A stretch of 42,512 nucleotides of DNA from a virus. Both the position numbers and the translations under genes were made by a program. Positions 30,657 to 38,488 of this stretch are shown here, piece after piece (position 1 is the stretch's first letter; each line of letters starts with the position of its first letter). The stretch covers positions 1-42,512 of the IMG/VR virus record IMGVR_UViG_3300038701_001089; one strand, written 5' to 3'. The notes beneath the pieces are model-generated. The model did no database searches. It was not told the DNA's origin and saw only the letters and a list, made by a program, of their open reading frames with translations.

Positions 30657-31515
30657 TGCTCATGAATTTATCCTGCATTAACGTATGTATCTTAAAGTGG
30701 TGGTTACCGCCTCGTTCCTTCATGAATTTACGCATCTTTAAGTCGTACAACCGATACGCTTCTCTGTGGTTTGTTGTCTTATTCCCAAACAAACCAAACC
30801 CGTAATAATCTGTCGTTAGCTTGTAGTTCGGGACGTTAGCTAAATGGAAATACAATAGCTTGTCAGCGGAAGTAGGGTCTATGCCTAATTGAGCACATGC
30901 CACGTTCATATACAGCTCATCGGGTTGCCTGCGATCTTCTTTCTTCCCCCACCCTGCGTTTAGTTCACGCGCTGGTATAGCGTTTGATAGGTTCGCTTTA
31001 GCTTGACCAAACAACGCCTTTACAGTGTCGCACTTTTTAAAGTATTGCCACGAGCTATTTACGAACGGTATCTTTGTTTCAGGCTCTAGTCCGTAATGGT
31101 CAACTATCTGTTTTCCAGTAGCCCAAACCATTGCTGAACCGTAATCCGTTTCGTTTAACGAGCCAAAACGCTGCACCATACTTTCGTAATCCTTACGGTC
31201 TCCATTAAAGTACTCGTTCAAGTCTTTAATGATAAGCCCGTCAACGTCTAGGTAAAGCGTTTCATAAAACACTGATAGGTCATACATAGAGAGCTTTGTA
31301 AGTGCGGGGTATGTTTTCCCGTTCAACTTACAAATACTCTCTGGTATGTTCGTAACGTGGTCAAAAATAGAGGTGTCTATACTATTCGTGTTGCCGTCGG
31401 TGGCTAACTGAATAGCAATATCGGGGCTTGTGCTTTTTATCGACACTGCCATATTGTAAGCAAATCTCGCGTACGCGGGCTTACCTATGGATATTAATAA
31501 AACACCTCTATTCAT
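30649..31515 (-). CDS. GT8-like glycosyltransferase
   Basis: 288 residues with a GT-A fold layout: N-terminal RGVLLISIGKPAYARFAYNM, a helix with YPALTKLSMYDL, and the sugar-nucleotide/metal motif LYLDVDGLII (D-x-D at 90-92). The C-terminal part has ELYMNVACAQLG and a late HLAN, as in family 8-type enzymes. It probably moves a sugar from a nucleotide donor to a phage virion protein. It sits between the tail tube gene and the portal gene, coupled to the first by TAATG. Confidence 0.75.
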   Translation of the reverse strand: MNRGVLLISIGKPAYARFAYNMAVSIKSTSPDIAIQLATDGNTNSIDTSIFDHVTNIPESICKLNGKTYPALTKLSMYDLSVFYETLYLDVDGLIIKDLNEYFNGDRKDYESMVQRFGSLNETDYGSAMVWATGKQIVDHYGLEPETKIPFVNSSWQYFKKCDTVKALFGQAKANLSNAIPARELNAGWGKKEDRRQPDELYMNVACAQLGIDPTSADKLLYFHLANVPNYKLTTDYYGFGLFGNKTTNHREAYRLYDLKMRKFMKERGGNHHFKIHTLMQDKFMSNG

Positions 31516-32057
31516 TACACTGTAAATATGCCTGCTGGTGCTGTTACGCGCATTGGTAACACATCTACATCACTTTCCCATGTGGCGTTAACCGTGTAGC
31601 CTTGACGCTCGCTCTCGCCCTCTGGAATAAATGGTGTACAGTTCCAGCTCACAGCATCAACAACATTTACTTGAATGGTGTTGGACTTTGGCATATACCA
31701 TGCTAAATAAGTCTTACGAGGGTTCAGTTGCTCGTAAAACTCGTCATTAGCAGCAAGCGCGTTGTAGTCATTACCAGTAAAGGTGTGAGTATAACCGTCT
31801 GTTACATCTGCCGTTTCACCACCTACAGGGTTTGTGCCTGTTATGGCTGACGCATCGGGATAGTTCATTTTAACCTGCTTCACGACCTTTGCTTCACCAG
31901 CCGCAATAGCTGCTTCCCATTCCGCTTGGGATGTAAAGTCTTCAATACCGTGATCTTCGGTTAATACAGCATAAGCGGAAACACCGCCTTTTGCATAATT
32001 ACCACACTGTACTAGCGTGTGGTCTGTTAATTCGGCTTCGCAATATTCTAGTGCCAT
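31515..32057 (-). CDS. Probable major tail tube protein
   Basis: 180 residues, beta-rich with a conserved-looking ITGTNPVGGETADVTDGYTH, then TFTGNDYN, and AVSWNCTPFIPEGESERQGY. Size and style match Bacteroidota siphovirus tail tube proteins. A strong promoter (32120-32150) just before it fits a protein needed in many copies. It lies away from the chaperone and tape-measure genes, with sugar-transfer genes on both sides, so it is a candidate acceptor for glycosylation. Confidence 0.6.
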   Translation of the reverse strand: MALEYCEAELTDHTLVQCGNYAKGGVSAYAVLTEDHGIEDFTSQAEWEAAIAAGEAKVVKQVKMNYPDASAITGTNPVGGETADVTDGYTHTFTGNDYNALAANDEFYEQLNPRKTYLAWYMPKSNTIQVNVVDAVSWNCTPFIPEGESERQGYTVNATWESDVDVLPMRVTAPAGIFTV

Positions 32058-32119
32058 TGTAGAAAAGATTAATGTTTAGTCCAGCTATTTTCTTGCCTTG
32101 CGGACTTGCGGCACTGTTG

Positions 32120-32150
32120 TAAAGATACTAATGTTACTTTTATTTTCAAA
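32120..32150 (-). promoter_or_regulatory. Promoter for the tail tube gene
   Basis: Minus strand TTTG (32150-32147), 19 bases, then TATCTTTA (32127-32120): one mismatch from the Bacteroidota -33/-7 consensus. The -7 box lies about 63 bases before the ATG at 32057, leaving a 5' leader. Confidence 0.65.
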
Positions 32151-32340
32151 GGTGTAACGAGTGCTCCTTTTCTTTTGATAATTCCATATCGTACATAACG
32201 GTATTTAAACCGTTCCTAGATACGTGATAGAGCACATCCTTGCTAGTGACTTCTAAGCTAGTTACCATGCATGGTAGTTGATCCACATCAGTAACGATGT
32301 AAACTATATCGCCAATATTGTACTTGTTATCTATTACCAT
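32146..32340 (-). CDS. Small protein of the glycosylation block, 64 aa
   Basis: ATG at 32340 overlaps the FkbM stop (TGATG). The sequence IGDIVYIVTDVDQLPCMVTS then VLYHVSRNGLNTVMYDMEL reads as a small SH3-like barrel, a pattern frequent in short Bacteroidota phage proteins. Function unknown. Confidence 0.6.
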   Translation of the reverse strand: MVIDNKYNIGDIVYIVTDVDQLPCMVTSLEVTSKDVLYHVSRNGLNTVMYDMELSKEKEHSLHL

Positions 32341-32948
32341 CACTTTACCAATATAAGGTTTTCGTTATTCTCATGCAATATCTTGTAGTCGTGGCATATC
32401 CTTAGTATCTCAGACCTGTTTACTGAGTTGCTATTATGCTCTATACATATACAATGTACATCAGTTAGGTCTAGCTGTTTTAGTATCGTAACATCTTCAC
32501 CTTCTGTATCAATACTTATAAAGTCGAATGTGTCATAAATAGACAGCTCCATTAATGTTGGCACGTCAACAACCTCTATCTCTGACTTTGTGAAATTATC
32601 GAACCTACTACCTTTCCACCGTTTTAACTCGGACTGGTGTATAGTGCTTATCAGTGAATGGTCGTCTTTAGTGATATGACTACCACTTTCGTAAAAATCC
32701 ACAGTCCCACATTTATCTGATACCCCGAACGGGATTATCTGAATATCTGTCCTGCTATCGTATAGGTCGTGTAGCTTAATAAGGCATTTGTCATTAGGCT
32801 CAACTAATACACCACTCCACCCATTATCTAGCAATAGCTTTGAGTTAGATAGTGTAACACCATCGTTCGCGCCTATCTCCATTAACGTACCACTATATCC
32901 GTTAAAGTAGTGCTTTATTAATTGGTCTTCATTATTCTGACTATACAT
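32340..32948 (-). CDS. FkbM-family methyltransferase
   Basis: 202 residues. AdoMet motif I is EIGANDG at 24-30 and the FkbM hallmark IDTEGED is at 146-152, with SGVLVEPNDK between. FkbM enzymes O-methylate sugars and other hydroxyl groups. Placed at the end of a run of three glycosyltransferases, it probably caps the transferred sugar. ATG at 32948, with one base after the previous stop. Confidence 0.88.
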   Translation of the reverse strand: MYSQNNEDQLIKHYFNGYSGTLMEIGANDGVTLSNSKLLLDNGWSGVLVEPNDKCLIKLHDLYDSRTDIQIIPFGVSDKCGTVDFYESGSHITKDDHSLISTIHQSELKRWKGSRFDNFTKSEIEVVDVPTLMELSIYDTFDFISIDTEGEDVTILKQLDLTDVHCICIEHNSNSVNRSEILRICHDYKILHENNENLILVK

Positions 32949-32949
32949 A

Positions 32950-33627
32950 TCACATGCCTCTCATTGTGAAAATTACGCTTTCCGGTTGCTTAGATTGGTA
33001 GTACGAGCTATAAATATTCTGTTCGTGCTGATCCATACCTAATTGATACATTATTAACGAAGCCGCGCTTTGGTCTTGCCTATGGAACATAAACCGCGGG
33101 TCTTCACTTTGTCCGTCATGATCTCTGCTACCCTCAAACACACCGTCTTTCATTGCCTTTATCCAAAGTTCAGCAAAAGCCTTCCCTTTCGGGTGCTGAA
33201 GGTTAAGCCCTAACATTGAGCTTGAACAATCGGGTATCGTTTCCGCAATATCTCTACTTATGCCAAAGTATTCTAGTGCTTTATCTGAACACGTTTGAGC
33301 ACAATTAAACCCGCTTGTCCATGCGTAATAGCCTTGTTCGTTAATAATGTCGAATAGCTCGTTAGGGTCTTTTATAGCCCAAACAGAGCAATCAAGCCAA
33401 AGTATATGGGTGTAACCTAAGCTAATAGCGTACTCTAACATGTATGCCTTTAAGTTGTACGGGCTTCCAAAGTCCTTTGGACAATTAGGCGGCAATTCAT
33501 CTTTGAAAGAAACAAAGTCGCCATTAAACCCGTGATACTGTAATGATTTGAGCAGTCGGTCTGTTCCTTTAGCGTACCATCCACCCCATCCAATATTAAT
33601 AATGCAGTTCTTTATGTTAGCGTCCAA
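32950..33627 (-). CDS. Glycosyltransferase-like protein (GT-A type)
   Basis: 225 residues. The plan NIGWGGWYAKGTDRLLKSLQ, then YNLKAYMLEYAISLGYTHIL and LWLDCSVWAIKDP matches GT-A enzymes with a modified D-x-D-type motif (DCS, residues 79-81). A conserved late HRQDQSAASLIMYQLG is like the C-terminal His region of family 8-type relatives. The start is TTG at 33627; it overlaps the upstream gene by 11 bases. Probably the second sugar transferase of the cluster. Confidence 0.68.
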   Translation of the reverse strand: MDANIKNCIINIGWGGWYAKGTDRLLKSLQYHGFNGDFVSFKDELPPNCPKDFGSPYNLKAYMLEYAISLGYTHILWLDCSVWAIKDPNELFDIINEQGYYAWTSGFNCAQTCSDKALEYFGISRDIAETIPDCSSSMLGLNLQHPKGKAFAELWIKAMKDGVFEGSRDHDGQSEDPRFMFHRQDQSAASLIMYQLGMDQHEQNIYSSYYQSKQPESVIFTMRGM

Positions 33628-34192
33628 TTCCGTAACGTTTATTGTGTGGCTCGTTATCTATTCTAGTGTAAAAGTACAAAGGCTTTTTAATAAATTCCTC
33701 TGTATTTAAGTATGGCTGCAATGCCATGCTATATTCGTAATCCTCAGCGTATCTCTTATCCTGAAATCCGACCTTTAAAGCTATAGCCCTTTTTACTGGT
33801 GTCTTATGGTATATTGACCTGTTGTATCTATAGCCGTCCTTCTTCTCAGTCCACGACCTGTATTTAAGGGACGATATGGCTCTCGTTTTTACCCCGTCAA
33901 TATCGCAATCTATCTCAAACCCAACACAATCAGGTTCACTCTCAATGGCTTTCAATATGTCTTTTACGTACGTTGGTGCTATCATGTCGTCGTCGTCGAT
34001 AAAACACACGTAATCCCCTGTAGCGGCTTCCAACAACCTTTGCCGTTTAACCCCTACTGATACTTGCTTATCGTCCTTAATTGACATCACTTCAATATCT
34101 TTAGTGTATTGCCTATCAAGTTCCTTAATCAACTTATCGAAAGAAGCTTCACGCCCATATATCGTGCAAATAAGTATGCTTAGCTTCGCCAT
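33617..34192 (-). CDS. Glycosyltransferase family 2
   Basis: Start set at ATG 34192 (MAKLSILICTIYGR); a second ATG two codons upstream is equally possible. The family 2 pattern is clear: an N-terminal LSILICTIYGREASFDKLIK, RLLEAATGDYVCFIDDDD with the metal-binding Asp cluster near residues 66-69, then MIAPTYVKDILKAIE. The C-terminal part has YAEDYEYSMALQPYL, the usual (E)D catalytic-base region. Soluble, with no membrane helices. Confidence 0.85.
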   Translation of the reverse strand: MAKLSILICTIYGREASFDKLIKELDRQYTKDIEVMSIKDDKQVSVGVKRQRLLEAATGDYVCFIDDDDMIAPTYVKDILKAIESEPDCVGFEIDCDIDGVKTRAISSLKYRSWTEKKDGYRYNRSIYHKTPVKRAIALKVGFQDKRYAEDYEYSMALQPYLNTEEFIKKPLYFYTRIDNEPHNKRYGIGR

Positions 34193-34842
34193 TTCCATCT
34201 ATTTTCTCGCGCCCGCTTTTTGAATACCTTTTCCCCCTGCTTCCAGTTAGCTTGACTTTGCCTGTACGTTTCATCGATACTAGACTTCCCGTTGCTAAAA
34301 TGGTTGTGTGTAAATGAAATTTTATCACGGACATCAACCATGCACTTCAGATCTAAGCAGGTAAAGAATAAATCATTATCAACCCACATCGACCTATACA
34401 ATGGGTTCCAAAAATATCCTAAGTGCCTATAAAGGGCTTTAGACATTATTGGTATGGTAAGTATTGCCCTATCTGATTGGTAGTTATCGCCAACTTGCAA
34501 TAGGTACATTCCACCTTCTATACCCTTATTTCGTATAATATCAGACAGCATTACGTCCCACCCTTTCGGTGCTTCAAAGTCATCTGACATGTAAATAATC
34601 AACTCCCCCTCACAAAATGGGGCTGCATCGTTTGTAGCCGCTACGACACAATCACCACCCGATTGTATTATAGTTATATCTTCGTTGGCGTACAACTCTA
34701 AATAAGCATCCTTGGTAACATCCCTTGCATCAAGCGATAGTATGTATTGAAACTCCCCTTCGGAAGCGTTACGCCATTGCTGATACGCTGCATGAGCCTG
34801 CTCAGGCCTTTTGTACGAAGGGTGAAGGACACTGATCAGCAT
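34180..34842 (-). CDS. Glycosyltransferase family 2-like
   Basis: 220 residues. Begins LISVLHPSYKRPEQAHAAYQ as in family 2 enzymes, with a YMSDDFEAPKGWD motif giving the D-x-D-like metal site at 86-88. DNDLFF further on may be part of the acceptor region. First gene of the glycosylation block; the ATG at 34842 overlaps the preceding tail gene. Confidence 0.8.
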   Translation of the reverse strand: MLISVLHPSYKRPEQAHAAYQQWRNASEGEFQYILSLDARDVTKDAYLELYANEDITIIQSGGDCVVAATNDAAPFCEGELIIYMSDDFEAPKGWDVMLSDIIRNKGIEGGMYLLQVGDNYQSDRAILTIPIMSKALYRHLGYFWNPLYRSMWVDNDLFFTCLDLKCMVDVRDKISFTHNHFSNGKSSIDETYRQSQANWKQGEKVFKKRARENRWKWRS

Positions 34843-36227
34843 AGTTGGTTTTTCTTATTCTCTTGCTTTAAAATAAACTCCGTTACACTTGGTGCATTCG
34901 TAGACGACCTACGCCATATCGGTTCGTAGGCGTCACTTACAGCAACATACTGATCGCCATTTATAGTAAATGTGTGGTGTATTATGCCGAACGCTAACGC
35001 CCTATGCATGTGTTCGGGCATATCAGCGACAATAAGCTGTTTAATTGTCTCCCTACGCGCTGTGAGTAGCGTTGTAATGCCTGTTGAGCCTAGTGTGGTC
35101 TCTTGGTTTAACCCAAAACTACTGTTCTTTAATTCCCCTTTCACCCACATAGTCTGCGTGTATTCCGTTGCTACGTAGCCCAGCCCACCTATGTTATGGT
35201 CGTTAGTCCACTGTAGCTTTATATTGCAATCCCATTGCCCTACTTGTAAAAAATCGGTAGTGCCCACGGCCAATGAGTCGCTTTCGTCCACTACGATTAT
35301 ACGATAACACCCCTCGTCAATGTTTAGGTCATCAAAGTTTATTGAGAACTTCACGTAATTGCCGTAATACGTTATCGGGCTTGCAGGGTCTCCGTTGTTT
35401 GTGGCATTTGAGTTTGCGTATATTGTATTATCGCCCTTATCTCGTATTTCCATTTCAACTCTTGATAGCTCGTAAATAGCTATATCTTTTAAAATGAAAC
35501 TTGCATCATTTTCTGTAGTCAACGTAAAATCTCCAGTCGCATCCGACAAAAACGAGTATTCAATAACTCGGTTGCCGTCCTCATCTAAGGTGTAATTATC
35601 AAAATCAATATTCACAAAATTACCTTCTACGTAATCCTTTATAGTCAACACTACCTTATATACAGTTCCAGAGCTCGTAAAGTCAACCTTTTCTAATACT
35701 TGATCATCTTCGTAGAACATAATACCCCATTGTCCATTAAGTGAAGATGTTAGCCATATAGGCGCGGCATTAGTGGATGTGTGATATGTTAGCCAGTTCA
35801 ATAATAGATACTCGTTACCTATTGCAGGGAAATAGGACATTGCTGTCGTTGGTGCTGAAGGTTGACCGATGTATGTATTTATTGTTGTAGCTGTAGTGCC
35901 TGCTGAATTACCAAAACACTGCAAATTCGTTGATCCGTTCTTTATTGTAAACCCATCATCAAGTCCTAACCCAGTAAAATTAGCCCCACTATCAATTAAT
36001 TGAGTTGCGTTAACTGATGTGGTTTCTCCATCACCACCAACAATAGGGAAAAACTGCGTGTCTTGATCACTAAGAAGGTTGCCAGTTATTTCGCTTGTGT
36101 AAACCTCAAACTCTATTGTTTCATCATGCACAACGCGCTGCGAGAAGTGACCGCCTGTATTTGTACAGTTATATTCCTCGCTTCCGCAAATGTTTATCGC
36201 TTGATCTGGTAAACAGGTTATAGCCAT
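34836..36227 (-). CDS. Tail or baseplate protein, unknown
   Basis: 463 residues, beta-rich and acidic with Asn/Thr/Gly stretches. It begins MAITCLPDQAINICGSEEYN and contains four Cys residues early. Downstream of the large tail protein and coupled to it (TAATG), so probably part of the distal tail. No named domain. The C-terminal LKQENKKNQLC is basic. Confidence 0.6.
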   Translation of the reverse strand: MAITCLPDQAINICGSEEYNCTNTGGHFSQRVVHDETIEFEVYTSEITGNLLSDQDTQFFPIVGGDGETTSVNATQLIDSGANFTGLGLDDGFTIKNGSTNLQCFGNSAGTTATTINTYIGQPSAPTTAMSYFPAIGNEYLLLNWLTYHTSTNAAPIWLTSSLNGQWGIMFYEDDQVLEKVDFTSSGTVYKVVLTIKDYVEGNFVNIDFDNYTLDEDGNRVIEYSFLSDATGDFTLTTENDASFILKDIAIYELSRVEMEIRDKGDNTIYANSNATNNGDPASPITYYGNYVKFSINFDDLNIDEGCYRIIVVDESDSLAVGTTDFLQVGQWDCNIKLQWTNDHNIGGLGYVATEYTQTMWVKGELKNSSFGLNQETTLGSTGITTLLTARRETIKQLIVADMPEHMHRALAFGIIHHTFTINGDQYVAVSDAYEPIWRRSSTNAPSVTEFILKQENKKNQLC

Positions 36228-38488
36228 TATACTACTGGTTCATAAGCTCTTAATAATACAAAGGTAGCTAAACTGCGATTAGGTTCGTAGTCAACGCTTC
36301 TAATATACCCTTTTTTATAGTTAGTTGCATCTTCCGAGAACCGAATAACGCCCTTTGATGTGCTTTGTAGAGTAATAAACTGGTCAAATGTTAGCTTATA
36401 CTCAAAGGTGTATATTTCAGGGATCCATAACGGGGCTGTATCGATAGCATTGTCGTCATCCCATAGAAAGTTTTGGTTTTCTACAAGTGAGCTGCTTTTA
36501 GCGCCTTGTGCGTAGTAACTGCCAACACATCCGCTTGCAAACTCTCCCGTGTTGGTTATGTTACCTTCGCCACTTTGGAATGTTATTTGCGCTGTACTGT
36601 CCTTGTGTAGTCCACCATTCAACACATTAATATGCCTTAATAGCAGCCTAGCAGGCGTGTGTTCGTAGTTGTAAACAGTATCACTTTTAAAGATACCTGT
36701 GATGTCCGTAAATTCATCGGCTATTGAGGGGGTAGTTAGGCTACCTTTATTAAGCTCAATTAAAAACTTATCATTGTCGTATTTAAAATCTATCGTAGCA
36801 CCATTTGTTCGGCTCAAATTGCGCCTAGTAAGCTCAATAGCATAGCTTGATGTGATATAAGGTGATAGCTCGGTATATCGTTGCTTACGTGGCACGGTAG
36901 GTATTGCGTACACGTGATTGGTATTACACTCGTCCAGCCCGCCTGTTTCTTCGCTTTCCCATAGCTCATAACCTACCTGAGCCTCATTGAAATACAGGTC
37001 GTCAGCTACAGTCATTTCAATTCCCTCAACGTCGTCAAACGTCAATATGACTGTATCGGGGTCGTAAAAATAGTTCTTTCGCTCTATGCGTGCGACCGTT
37101 TGCCCGTTAACAGTTTCAAAGCCTAATCCTATATTCCACATTGCGTTTAACGACTGGAATAGCTCAGATAATGGAACGGATATAGGTTTGTCTATTTGAC
37201 GTATTTTAAGGCCGTTAGTTAACGCTAAAAAAGCACCGCAACCAGCTTCATCATAATTAATAGGCTGACTGTCTGTGCGCCCAAATAACTCCGAATAAAA
37301 AGCATTGCCCACTTGGTCACTTATGCTCTCGCATACTAGGGAGCAGGCTTCGTGTATTGCCCACGATTTAGCAGTACTAGGTTCTGTTGTTGTTGTTGAT
37401 TGCCAGCTTATATTAGCGGCTGTATAGTCCCACTTCCATGTTACTTCACCTAAGAATGGCCCTGTTGTAATATTGTAGCCAGCACCACCAACACGCCAAA
37501 CAAGCCACATGTTGTCTGATTTATTCAAAGTTACAGACACGGTGCCAACTCCTGAAAACGGAGCGGCTGGATTGTATGTACTTAATGTCGTTGTGTAAGA
37601 AGGTATTACTGCTATTGTTTGAACCTTCCCATTATCTATAGCGTCCTTTAATGTGCTACCCCAGTATAGGTTCAGACTTACATTTCCGCTTGACCTTGTA
37701 GGAGCTATGGGGTTAACGAAGTCCGTAAATACACCAGCAAAGTTATAATCAACATCAAAAGTGTCTGTGTTCGGGGCTATTCGGTCGGTCATTGTAAAGA
37801 ACGGCTGCACAACAGAGTTTTCGATAGGCAATGAACCGCCTGTTTGCAAGTCCATTTGATTAACAGACCCATTAAGCGTTTTATAAGAACCATCTAATAC
37901 AGGGAAGGAATGTGTTAAAGCATACCCATAAGACTGTACGTTATCTAGTTCGTTAGTAGTTTCTTTTACTGGAATTGACGCGCCACTCTCATAACCCATT
38001 TCGGCTGTTAACAAGATAGCCCTACTGTGCATGTCTAAGTTATAACCGGCAAAGGTATAGCTATTCATTGCCGATCCGTCAAGCGTTTCAGTAGCTTCTA
38101 ATGGTATAGGCGTGTCTATCCTATCCATCATTTTCTTTTGTACGTTATTTTGGTCGAACCTAAGCGATATTAATGTACTGGTACGCGTTATACTTGCTAA
38201 GTCTCCCTTACCTTCAAATAGCGTAGTATATCCACCTGTATCGCCGCAACGGGCTTCTACAAGTATCACTATATTGGTATTAATGCCATTGGCTTCATAA
38301 CGAGTATTAATAAAATCGTACCCGCCACCGTCCTTACATAAAAAGTCTAGAGAGAACGTATAAGACTTCACTACCCCGTGGTAAACTTCATCACGCTCAA
38401 GTCGTACAGCGAACTGTTCCCATCCTTTAGGGTTTAGCGTTAATAACTCGGTGCTTACACCGTCCGACAATGTGAACTTATACTCCAT
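36227..38488 (-). CDS. Large tail protein (distal tail/baseplate hub candidate)
   Basis: 753 residues. Follows the tape measure directly (TAATG overlap), the usual place for distal tail or hub proteins. It starts MEYKFTLSDGVSTELLTLNP and GWEQFAVRLERDEVYHGVVK, a style shared by Bacteroidota phage baseplate proteins, and is beta-rich throughout. No catalytic motif seen. Confidence 0.7.
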   Translation of the reverse strand: MEYKFTLSDGVSTELLTLNPKGWEQFAVRLERDEVYHGVVKSYTFSLDFLCKDGGGYDFINTRYEANGINTNIVILVEARCGDTGGYTTLFEGKGDLASITRTSTLISLRFDQNNVQKKMMDRIDTPIPLEATETLDGSAMNSYTFAGYNLDMHSRAILLTAEMGYESGASIPVKETTNELDNVQSYGYALTHSFPVLDGSYKTLNGSVNQMDLQTGGSLPIENSVVQPFFTMTDRIAPNTDTFDVDYNFAGVFTDFVNPIAPTRSSGNVSLNLYWGSTLKDAIDNGKVQTIAVIPSYTTTLSTYNPAAPFSGVGTVSVTLNKSDNMWLVWRVGGAGYNITTGPFLGEVTWKWDYTAANISWQSTTTTEPSTAKSWAIHEACSLVCESISDQVGNAFYSELFGRTDSQPINYDEAGCGAFLALTNGLKIRQIDKPISVPLSELFQSLNAMWNIGLGFETVNGQTVARIERKNYFYDPDTVILTFDDVEGIEMTVADDLYFNEAQVGYELWESEETGGLDECNTNHVYAIPTVPRKQRYTELSPYITSSYAIELTRRNLSRTNGATIDFKYDNDKFLIELNKGSLTTPSIADEFTDITGIFKSDTVYNYEHTPARLLLRHINVLNGGLHKDSTAQITFQSGEGNITNTGEFASGCVGSYYAQGAKSSSLVENQNFLWDDDNAIDTAPLWIPEIYTFEYKLTFDQFITLQSTSKGVIRFSEDATNYKKGYIRSVDYEPNRSLATFVLLRAYEPVV

